A stretch of DNA of 7,238 nt from an uncultured Mycoplasmatota bacterium (GTDB lineage: Bacteria > Bacillota_I > Bacilli_A > RF39 > UBA660). The notes under the pieces are model-generated. The model was not told where the DNA came from. It saw only the letters and a list, made by a program, of their open reading frames with translations, and searched no databases. Where the stretch lies: NCBI GenBank assembly GCA_946407055.1, contig CAMJMP010000041.1, positions 1-7,238 on the forward strand, in the 5' to 3' direction. The translations under genes and the position numbers were made by a program. Below, piece by piece: positions 1-6,008 of the stretch (position 1 is its first letter; each line of letters starts with the position of its first letter).

Positions 1-881
1 TCGAATATAGATATGGTGATTATGTAGAGAATCCTAATAAGCAAAATGTTTGTAAAAACATAAATAATGAATTAGATAAATTAACTTCAAGTTTAGTTGG
101 AGAGAAAGATCAAAAATTCTTAGAAATAGTAGAAGCATTTTATAAGTGTATGTTTGATTTAGATAGTTTATATGTTTTAGAAAAACAAACTAAAGCAATA
201 CAAGAAATAGCTAAATTAAGAAAGAATTTGTTGGGAATAGAAAATCCTGACTTTGCTGGTAGTTTTACACAGATGGTTAGAGAAGATATTCAAAAGAAAA
301 AGTTATTTATTGATGGCTTAAAGAGTGAAACATTTGATATTAAATGTACAAGATTTAATGGAAATAAAGATATATTAAAAGTAAACTTAACTAATAATAT
401 TAAGTTCCCTAATTTATATAGTGATATAGCTATAGAAAAAGCTGCACAAAGAGATGTTATTGATGAAGATTTAACATTAATTAAATATGCTCTTACTTGT
501 AAGAGAGTAGTGGAAGATATTATTACTTATAATTTTGAAACAAAATATTTATTGAATCTACCAAAATCCATAGTTGATAAAAAATCCAAATTATCAAGAT
601 TAATGACAATAATAGATAATGAATATGTTGTAGATAAAATTAGAATTGTAATTAATTTTGATACTTTTGATAGATTTAGAACATATATATTTGAATTAAT
701 GAAAAGAGGCTTTATATTCGATATTTTCTTAGATGATAAGTTCAATTATAGTAGTGATAATATTGAGTATTTAGTTACTTTTGAAAAAATATTTATGTTG
801 AAAGATAAATATTATTACAAAGATATGACAAAAAATGGTACAATAAAAGGTAGAATAGAGATTGTGGATGGAGTGGTGTAG
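1..881 (+). CDS. 3' part of a protein with a possible degenerate EAL-like domain (5' end outside window)
   Basis: The frame is open from base 3 with no stop before TAG at 879-881, so the gene enters from the left and the ATG at 150 is most likely internal; 292 residues are visible. I see no membrane segment. Visible residues of roughly 110-270 follow the order of strands and helices in EAL (cyclic-di-GMP phosphodiesterase) domains: a helix around IKYALTCKRVVEDI, a strand KYLLNLP in the place of the usual VNLS strand, a strand RIVINFDT where EAL proteins have the ELTES strand, a helix ending LMKRGF, then IFLDD (Asp pair at 732-737) and FEKIFMLKD, resembling LDDFG and the final KID strand. The glutamates of the EAL and ELTES motifs are absent, so if homologous it is probably a non-catalytic binder. 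The next gene starts directly after its stop, so they are co-transcribed. The CDS is certain; the fold is a low-confidence inference in AT-rich sequence. Confidence 0.8.
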   Translation, partial: EYRYGDYVENPNKQNVCKNINNELDKLTSSLVGEKDQKFLEIVEAFYKCMFDLDSLYVLEKQTKAIQEIAKLRKNLLGIENPDFAGSFTQMVREDIQKKKLFIDGLKSETFDIKCTRFNGNKDILKVNLTNNIKFPNLYSDIAIEKAAQRDVIDEDLTLIKYALTCKRVVEDIITYNFETKYLLNLPKSIVDKKSKLSRLMTIIDNEYVVDKIRIVINFDTFDRFRTYIFELMKRGFIFDIFLDDKFNYSSDNIEYLVTFEKIFMLKDKYYYKDMTKNGTIKGRIEIVDGVV

Positions 882-2420
882 ATGAATACATATATAAGAT
901 TCTTATTTGAGTTCTTAGATCAATTACTTGGTGGAATTCTAATGGGTCTTAAAACATTGTTCTTTGGAATCTTACAGATGTTTGATTTTAAAGCTTATGC
1001 AAATCTAATAAAGGGATATAGAAGTGATTTTACGGGAGTAGAATGGGTAATGGTAGTACTAGCTATCATTGTTACTGTTGCTGTTCTATTACTAATCTTA
1101 TTCTGTATTTACTTATTGGTAAGAAAATATTTAAGATTTAGAAAAACACTAGTTGAACAAGAATCAATGTTAGAAGAGATTAGTGAATTACATAAAAAAG
1201 TAAAAGACTTGATGAAAGAAAAAGACGAATTATATGCTATGAAAGTATCACAACTTGGTCTTCAACCTGGTGATGAAGGTGTTGTTGGTGAAATGGCTCC
1301 TGAAGGTGAAGCTGAAGGTGACGAAACAGTTAGCGTTGACGATACAAGATTCCCTAAATTGTGTACAATTGATGAACAATACAAGGATTACAAAATTGTT
1401 AACTACAACAATACATTCACTTTGGAAGAGTTGGTTGAATACTTCAGAAACTTCGCTGCTTCTGAATTAAGATTATATTATCAATCAGACTTAATTAAAT
1501 TATTTATTGCTTCTTTAGCAAGTACTAAGTTAGTAATTTTACAAGGTATTTCTGGTACAGGTAAAACATCACTTGCTTATGCTTGGGGAAAATTCTTGAA
1601 GCATGACTCATGCGTTGCATCAGTTCAACCATCATGGAGAGATAGAACTGAGTTATTCGGATACTTCAACGAATTTACTAAAAAGTTTAACGAATCAGAA
1701 GTATTAAAAGAAATTTACATGGCTGGATATACAGATGATATTTATACAGTAATCTTAGACGAAATGAACATTTCACGTGTCGAATATTACTTTGCAGAAA
1801 TGTTATCTATTCTAGAAATGCCAAGTGAAGATGAATGGATAGTAGAGTTAGTTCCAAGTGCTTGGAAGACTGACCCTAAACACTTATTTGGTGGTAAGTT
1901 AAAGATTAGTCCAAACGTATGGTATATCGGTACAATCAATAACGATGACTCAACATTCATGGTTACAGATAAAGTGTACGACCGTGCTATGCCAATCGAT
2001 ATCAATGATAAAGGACAAGTGTTTGAACCAATTCAAACAGCACCAATGGATATCAATTATTCATACTTAAGAAAATTATTTGATTCAGCAATGAATGATA
2101 ATCAAATTAGTGATGAGTCACTAGATAAAATTGAAAAAATGGACGATTACGTAATACAACATTTCCGTATTGCTTTTGGTAACCGTATTGTTGCACATAT
2201 GAAAAAGTTCGTTCCAGTTTATGTTGCTTGCGGTGGAACTGAAATGGATGGTATTGATTACTTTATTGCAAGAAAGATTTTACGTAAGTTTGAACAATTA
2301 AATATCTCTTATATTAGAGATGAAATTGATGGATTTATTAAATTCCTAGACGCTACATTCGGTAAAGGTAAAATGCATGAATGTATCGATTACTTAATGA
2401 GATTAAAGAAATTAACATAA
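882..2420 (+). CDS. Membrane-anchored McrB-type AAA+ ATPase
   Basis: A 512-residue ATPase of the McrB branch of AAA+ proteins. The Walker A loop is GISGTGKTS (residues 222-230), followed by the family-typical QPSWRDRTELFGYFN; Walker B is VILDEMN (D293, E294), followed by RVEYYFAEMLSILE; sensor 1 is IGTINNDDST around N353; a likely arginine finger is R368 in KVYDRAMPIDI. In place of the usual McrB DNA-recognition domain, the N-terminus has a hydrophobic, perhaps amphipathic stretch (about 5-33), a strong membrane helix (about 55-80) followed by RKYLRFRK, a heptad-rich coiled coil (about 84-120) and an acidic Gly/Glu linker (about 129-154). The basic flank places the AAA domain in the cytoplasm. 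The ATG directly follows the upstream TAG; GGAG at 870-873 serves as its ribosome site. GTP or ATP preference cannot be read from sequence. The DUF2357 gene downstream is the expected McrC-side partner. Confidence 0.92.
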   Translation: MNTYIRFLFEFLDQLLGGILMGLKTLFFGILQMFDFKAYANLIKGYRSDFTGVEWVMVVLAIIVTVAVLLLILFCIYLLVRKYLRFRKTLVEQESMLEEISELHKKVKDLMKEKDELYAMKVSQLGLQPGDEGVVGEMAPEGEAEGDETVSVDDTRFPKLCTIDEQYKDYKIVNYNNTFTLEELVEYFRNFAASELRLYYQSDLIKLFIASLASTKLVILQGISGTGKTSLAYAWGKFLKHDSCVASVQPSWRDRTELFGYFNEFTKKFNESEVLKEIYMAGYTDDIYTVILDEMNISRVEYYFAEMLSILEMPSEDEWIVELVPSAWKTDPKHLFGGKLKISPNVWYIGTINNDDSTFMVTDKVYDRAMPIDINDKGQVFEPIQTAPMDINYSYLRKLFDSAMNDNQISDESLDKIEKMDDYVIQHFRIAFGNRIVAHMKKFVPVYVACGGTEMDGIDYFIARKILRKFEQLNISYIRDEIDGFIKFLDATFGKGKMHECIDYLMRLKKLT

Positions 2421-2446
2421 TTTAATAGATAAAAGGAGGTTAGGAC

Positions 2447-3559
2447 ATGGACGATCAATTAAATGTTATTGATCTGTATCAGAGAGCCGATTCAAAACGT
2501 ATCAATGCTTTCGAAAGAAAGATAAAATCTGATATGGTTGTAGATTTACATTATGATAAATTGGAAGCTAACTTTGAATGGTTAGATATCATGGAAGATA
2601 CTATAAGATACTTGGATAATATCTTACGTAATCCTAACCGTTTTATCATTAATGAAGATGAAGTTGTTAAAGTAGAACTTGCTAAGCATGTTACGGTAGA
2701 AAGTATCAAACACTTAGCAAGGAATACCAACTTAATACAAGAGATTGATGAAAATGATGAAGTTAAACCATCAAAGATATTAAATATAAATAAAGAAGAG
2801 AGTTTCGATACTTATGAAAATAGATTTATTTATACTTTAATAATTAATATGGAAACTTTCATTCAATTTAAAAAGAAAACAATATTAGCATCATCATATT
2901 TAAAGGATGATAAATCATTACAATATAAAGGTGCTAGTATGGTAGGTAATGAAAGAATATCAATTGAATTAAATATGAAATCAAGCCTTCATGAAAATAA
3001 AGGCGATGGTGGAAAAGATGGAGAAAACTTAGTGACTAGAGTTGATAAATTATGTCAAAGAATTATCGACTTAAAGAATACTCAAGTATTTAAGGATTTA
3101 GCTAGAGCACACGTCGCTTTGGTTAGACCACCATTAAAGAAGACAAATGTTATTCTTAAAAATACTAACTTCCAATATGCAGTTATCTTATGGAATTACC
3201 TACAAGAACACTTCGCCGATGAAGATAAGAACGAAGTAATTAATAAAAATTACGCCGAAGATGGCGAGTTAAAGAGTTTGTTTGATGAGGCTTTCTTAAT
3301 GGCTTATCTATCATTATTAACTTTGAATAAAGAAGAATATGATGTTAAGAACATGAAAGAAAGAGTAATGAAACAAGTTATTGAAAAGATTGTCGATTTA
3401 AATGCTAGTATGACTGAAGAAGAACTAAAAGATTTAATAGGGGAACAAATTTCAATTGTTAAATATAAAAACAATGCTACTATGGATGGCGTTGAAAATG
3501 TATATAAGAAACATATTGAAAAATATATTACTAAGATTAGTAGTATGAGTTTGTCATAG
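2447..3559 (+). CDS. DUF2357 protein (McrC N-terminal-like) without nuclease domain
   Basis: A 370-residue soluble protein with no signal peptide or membrane helix. It carries marks of DUF2357, the domain that precedes the PD-(D/E)XK nuclease in McrC-like proteins: HLARNTNLI (89-97), the signature SFDTYENRF (119-127), and PPLKKTNVILKNTNF (228-242) followed by LWNYLQ. In the known family this region is the partner of the McrB-type ATPase. The last 100 residues are helical and charged, with no D...ExK nuclease signature, so this is a nuclease-free version. A Gly/Lys/Asp-rich loop (about 183-193) interrupts the middle. The start is well supported by AAGGAGG at 2433-2439, seven bases upstream. 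It lies 26 bases after the ATPase gene and abuts the signal peptidase gene, so all three should be co-expressed. I expect it to bind or regulate the ATPase rather than cut DNA. Confidence 0.8.
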   Translation: MDDQLNVIDLYQRADSKRINAFERKIKSDMVVDLHYDKLEANFEWLDIMEDTIRYLDNILRNPNRFIINEDEVVKVELAKHVTVESIKHLARNTNLIQEIDENDEVKPSKILNINKEESFDTYENRFIYTLIINMETFIQFKKKTILASSYLKDDKSLQYKGASMVGNERISIELNMKSSLHENKGDGGKDGENLVTRVDKLCQRIIDLKNTQVFKDLARAHVALVRPPLKKTNVILKNTNFQYAVILWNYLQEHFADEDKNEVINKNYAEDGELKSLFDEAFLMAYLSLLTLNKEEYDVKNMKERVMKQVIEKIVDLNASMTEEELKDLIGEQISIVKYKNNATMDGVENVYKKHIEKYITKISSMSLS

Positions 3560-4522
3560 ATGAATGTATTAGTTAATAGGACAGTAAAATTTTTGGAATT
3601 TGTGTTAGTAGCAATATTAGTATTGTTACTACTAGCAGTAACATTTCAAAAACTATCCGGAAATAAAGATTTCTTTGGTTATAGAATATTTACTGTAGCA
3701 ACATCTAGTATGATCCCAAACTATAATGTTGGAGATACATTACTAGTAAAAAAGGTCCCAATAAATGAAATAAAAGTTGGAGATGCTGTTACATATAAAG
3801 GTGAAGAAAAGCAAGTTAAAGATAAGATAATTACCCACAGGGTTGAAAAGATAGAAAATGAAGGGGGAGAGTTATTATTTCATACTAAAGGTATTGCTAA
3901 TAATATAGAGGACCCTTTAGTTTATGAACATCAAGTATTAGGTAAAGTTACACACAGATTTATCATATTAAGTTTGTTTGGTAAGATTGCTTATAATGTT
4001 TATCTATTATTTATCTTTATTACTTTACCATTAGCTATCTTAATAACTATTGAGATAGTTAAGGTATCTAAGTTAAGTGATGAAGACGAAGATGATGAAC
4101 CAACTGTAACGATACCAAAAGTGGTTGTTGCAGAATATAAAGCAAATAAGTATGGACATGGTGAAACGCCAACTGAATTGCTACCAGTAATCGAAGGGCC
4201 AAGGTGTCATCAAAAATTGGAAAAGACAACGGCAATTCCGGTGGTAGAAAAGACAGCGGTTCTTCCAGTAATAGAAGAAGTAGAAGAAGTTGTTACACCA
4301 CCAGTTAAAGAAGTTAAAGAGGTTAAAGAGAAAAAGGTTGTACCTAAGAGAGTACCTCCTAGACAAACATCAATGCCTCCTAGAAAGAATACTGTTAAAC
4401 ATAATAACTCATATAAAGCAAAGAATAAAAATAGATATGTTAATGTAAGAACTAAGAAATATAGAAATAGTTCAGATTATTATAAGAAGATAAATACTAA
4501 TAATAATTCTAATAAACATTAA
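3560..4522 (+). CDS. sipW: SipW-like (ER-type) signal peptidase I with long C-terminal tail
   Basis: A 320-residue membrane serine protease of the S26B type, expected to remove signal peptides from TasA-like proteins. TM1 is about 11-29. The catalytic box is VATSSMIPNYNVGDTLLV with nucleophile S50; ITHRV supplies H93, which in ER-type enzymes replaces the lysine of LepB. The third motif reads TKGIANNIED: the Asp usual after TKG is Ile112, while D118 is kept. TM2 is about 143-167. Bacillus SipW ends soon after this point, but here about 150 residues follow, probably cytoplasmic: an acidic DEDEDDE stretch, three LPVIE-like repeats (about 207-240), a triple VKE repeat and a Lys/Arg/Asn-rich end. 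ATG begins on the base after the previous TAG and no good ribosome site is visible, so translation is probably coupled. The gene for a likely substrate starts 23 bases downstream. The family is confident; activity is less so because of I112. Confidence 0.9.
   Translation: MNVLVNRTVKFLEFVLVAILVLLLLAVTFQKLSGNKDFFGYRIFTVATSSMIPNYNVGDTLLVKKVPINEIKVGDAVTYKGEEKQVKDKIITHRVEKIENEGGELLFHTKGIANNIEDPLVYEHQVLGKVTHRFIILSLFGKIAYNVYLLFIFITLPLAILITIEIVKVSKLSDEDEDDEPTVTIPKVVVAEYKANKYGHGETPTELLPVIEGPRCHQKLEKTTAIPVVEKTAVLPVIEEVEEVVTPPVKEVKEVKEKKVVPKRVPPRQTSMPPRKNTVKHNNSYKAKNKNRYVNVRTKKYRNSSDYYKKINTNNNSNKH
4304..4330 (+). repeat. Three tandem 9-bp repeats (GTTAAAGAR)
   Basis: Three in-frame copies of gttaaagaa/gttaaagag encode VKE-VKE-VKE in the tail of the signal peptidase. 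They sit between the proline/valine/glutamate part and the basic part of the tail. Such a short tandem array can change length by slippage without breaking the frame. Confidence 0.8.
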
Positions 4523-4545
4523 TTGTATTAGAAAGGAGAATCGTT

Positions 4546-5193
4546 ATGGAAGAACTTGAAAAACAAGAAGTTGAACAAAAGCCAGAAAAGAAGAAAAAGA
4601 AAAGTGTCCTTGGTATATTCTTTAGTAGAAATAAAATTGGATTTTTCTTAATAGTATTCTTCACTTTAGTTGCTAATGCGTTTGCTTGGTTTATCTATAG
4701 TCAGATCGTTAGTACGGAAGTTACAGCTAATGTTAAAGCTTGGAATATTACCATGAATGGTGAACATGATGGTGTATTAGAGTTTACCTTAGATGATTTG
4801 TATCCTGGAATGACTGATCATACGGAAACAGTTATGATTGCCAATACTGGTGATTTGGATGCTCGAGTTACATTCTCAATTCATTCAATTACAGTAATGG
4901 GTCAAACATATAGTATTGAATCTGGAACATATTTAAATGATCCAGCAGGTTTACAAGCTTTTGTTGATAGTACTTATCCATTTACGATTACTTATACTAC
5001 TAATACAAATGTCGTACAAGCAGAAAACGGCCAGTTGGCTTTATACTTCTCAGTAGTATGGCCATATGAATCTGGTGATGATGCAAAAGATACTCTTTGG
5101 GGTGAAAATGCTTATGCATATGCACAAGAACATCCAGGAGTAGATATGTTACACTTAACATTAGATGTTAGTGTTACACAAATTGCATCTTAA
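4546..5193 (+). CDS. TasA/camelysin-like exported protein, SipW-type substrate
   Basis: A 215-residue exported protein. A charged Lys/Glu N-terminus (KPEKKKKK) is followed by a membrane helix (about 31-53) containing ANAFAWF (43-49). This resembles the TasA cleavage region (TWA before AF), so cleavage after A47 by the neighbouring SipW-like peptidase is likely. The ectodomain looks like a TasA beta-sandwich: VKAWNITMNG, then LDDLYPGMT...ETVMIANTGDLDARVTF, matching the TasA/CalY pattern of L-x-PG followed by a strand with N-x-G. It ends DVSVTQIAS. The ribosome site AAAGGAG (4532-4538) lies seven bases before the ATG. It is the last gene of the plus-strand operon, followed by a terminator at 5205-5232. 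Its likely role is a surface fibre or matrix subunit. Camelysin peptidase activity has been attributed to relatives, but I see no metal-binding motif to support it. Confidence 0.82.
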   Translation: MEELEKQEVEQKPEKKKKKSVLGIFFSRNKIGFFLIVFFTLVANAFAWFIYSQIVSTEVTANVKAWNITMNGEHDGVLEFTLDDLYPGMTDHTETVMIANTGDLDARVTFSIHSITVMGQTYSIESGTYLNDPAGLQAFVDSTYPFTITYTTNTNVVQAENGQLALYFSVVWPYESGDDAKDTLWGENAYAYAQEHPGVDMLHLTLDVSVTQIAS

Positions 5194-5204
5194 TTAAGGC
5201 AAAT

Positions 5205-5232
5205 AAAAAAACACAATTAATTGTGTTTTTTT
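5205..5232. terminator. Bidirectional intrinsic terminator
   Basis: A perfect inverted repeat: the core acacaattaattgtgt (5211-5226) is flanked by a run of A on the left and T on the right. It gives a hairpin followed by a U-run on both strands, between two convergent genes. The stem is AT-rich and so weak, but position and symmetry fit well. On the minus strand it begins inside the stop codon of the convergent gene. Confidence 0.85.
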
Positions 5233-5822
5233 TATGATGCTTTTTGTGTGAACGTTAAGACAACATCTAATATTACACTTTCATAATTATTAGTAATAGC
5301 AGTATCTGCTGCATTATCCATTGTCTCACCAGTACCATCAATCCATTGAACATATACTCTAATAGTTTTAACTCTTGTAGTATCTGTTTTAAGAATGTCG
5401 GCACTTAATGTTGGTGTTGATAGTGGAATAATTGTTGTTCCACCATTCATTGAATAACCAGTAACATTAAAATCTGTTAGTAAACTATAATCTGATCTTT
5501 GATTAATAGCAACTGTATAAGTAAATGATACATCAACATCGGTAGCATCGATTGTTAGATCGAAGTAACCTTCTGATGTTGGTGCGATAACATTGTCTGC
5601 TATATGATCTGAATGGATGAACGTTGGTGTTAATCCATTTGTTATAACATCGTTATTTCTAACTGTTGTGTTATTAACTTTAATATTCCAACGAGCTATT
5701 GACGCTTGAATTGAACCGCTAGCAGTAGTTAAGTACTTAGCATACGTTGTTCTAACAAAATAGAGGCATGTGAACATGCACATTAAAGCTAATAAAAGGA
5801 ATATTTTTCTTTTATTTTCCAT
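5232..5822 (-). CDS. TasA-like exported protein, SipW-type substrate
   Basis: A 196-residue exported protein read on the minus strand. I place the start at the ATG whose first base is 5822, because AAAGGAGGT lies just upstream; an in-frame ATG at 5846 would put this ribosome site inside the gene and falls at the predicted transcription start. The N-terminus is MENKRKIF, then a hydrophobic stretch to about residue 24 and TTYAKY, giving a likely cleavage after A28. The mature part starts with IARWNIKVNN, echoing VKAWNITMNG in the convergent neighbour, and ends LTFTQKAS against VSVTQIAS there, so the two look like distant paralogues. The rest is Thr/Asn/Asp-rich beta-strand sequence with no cysteine in the mature part. 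It is transcribed alone from its own extended -10 promoter. It is probably a surface or fibre protein; the exact role is unknown. Confidence 0.8.
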   Translation of the reverse strand: MENKRKIFLLLALMCMFTCLYFVRTTYAKYLTTASGSIQASIARWNIKVNNTTVRNNDVITNGLTPTFIHSDHIADNVIAPTSEGYFDLTIDATDVDVSFTYTVAINQRSDYSLLTDFNVTGYSMNGGTTIIPLSTPTLSADILKTDTTRVKTIRVYVQWIDGTGETMDNAADTAITNNYESVILDVVLTFTQKAS

Positions 5823-5827
5823 GTGTA

Positions 5828-5836
5828 CCTCCTTTT
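5828..5836 (-). promoter_or_regulatory. Ribosome binding site that fixes the start of the minus-strand gene
   Basis: On the minus strand AAAGGAGGT lies about five bases before the ATG at 5822. It is a near-perfect anti-16S match and is the reason for preferring this start over the in-frame ATG eight codons upstream. Confidence 0.85.
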
Positions 5837-5852
5837 GTATTTTCATATTGAT

Positions 5853-5861
5853 ATTATATCA
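5853..5861 (-). promoter_or_regulatory. Extended -10 promoter of the minus-strand gene
   Basis: The minus strand reads TGATATAAT, a perfect TGnTATAAT extended -10 element. No good -35 hexamer sits 17 bases upstream, which an extended -10 can tolerate. The predicted start of transcription is near 5846, leaving a leader of about 24 bases before the ATG at 5822. Confidence 0.65.
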
Positions 5862-5866
5862 TATAA

Positions 5867-5889
5867 TTAATGTAAAGAGAACACATTAA
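5867..5889. promoter_or_regulatory. Candidate operator: inverted repeat TTAATGT-N9-ACATTAA
   Basis: Perfect 7-bp arms (5867-5873 and 5883-5889) are separated by nine bases, between two divergent promoters. The site covers the -35 region of the leftward promoter and lies just upstream of the rightward one, a natural place for a dimeric regulator acting on both. AT-rich DNA makes chance repeats fairly common, so this is tentative. Confidence 0.35.
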
Positions 5890-5894
5890 AATGA

Positions 5895-5923
5895 TTGTTT
5901 TTGATATTTGTTCGTGTTATAAT
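5895..5923 (+). promoter_or_regulatory. Promoter of the rightward operon (extended -10)
   Basis: TATAAT at 5918-5923 is preceded by TG at 5915-5916, giving TGTTATAAT. A weak -35, TTGTTT, lies at 5895-5900 with a 17-base spacer. Transcription would start near 5930, leaving a leader of about 79 bases before the ATG at 6009. Confidence 0.65.
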
Positions 5924-5930
5924 GTTAGTA

Positions 5931-5959
5931 ACAATATGATAGGTGACTGTTTATATTGT
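5931..5959 (+). other. Possible stem-loop at the 5' end of the leader
   Basis: ACAATAT (5931-5937) and ATATTGT (5953-5959) can form a 7-bp stem with a 15-base loop at the predicted 5' end of the transcript. It could be an mRNA-stabilising hairpin or an operator. No known riboswitch is recognisable in the remaining leader, and the AT-rich stem is weak. Confidence 0.3.
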
Positions 5960-6008
5960 ATCTCCATTCTCATTTATGGTGAGCGTTTCTTGAAGGAGAG
6001 TAGTATAT

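Noticed and set aside
527..745. Minus-strand open frame opposite gene 1
   Set aside because: Hydrophobic, Ile/Ser/Asn-rich shadow of the coding strand with no ribosome site; the plus frame is clearly continuous.
1255..1470. Alternative plus-frame open stretch inside the ATPase gene
   Set aside because: Lies within a well-supported AAA+ gene; its translation resembles no protein and it has no separate start signal.
1787..2005. Minus-strand open frame opposite the AAA+ core
   Set aside because: Shadow of the Walker B to sensor 1 region, which is highly constrained on the plus strand.
882..3559. Reading genes 2-3 as a classical McrBC restriction system
   Set aside because: The ATPase has membrane helices instead of a DNA-recognition domain, the partner has no nuclease motif, and neighbours are secretion genes.
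4181..4366. Minus-strand open frame rich in Phe, Asn and Tyr
   Set aside because: Antisense of the Lys/Glu/Val repeats in the signal peptidase tail; low-complexity artefact.
5766..5779. Inverted repeat GCATGT-GA-ACATGC in the signal peptide coding region of gene 6
   Set aside because: Explained by Met/Cys codons of the signal peptide; no surrounding regulatory context.
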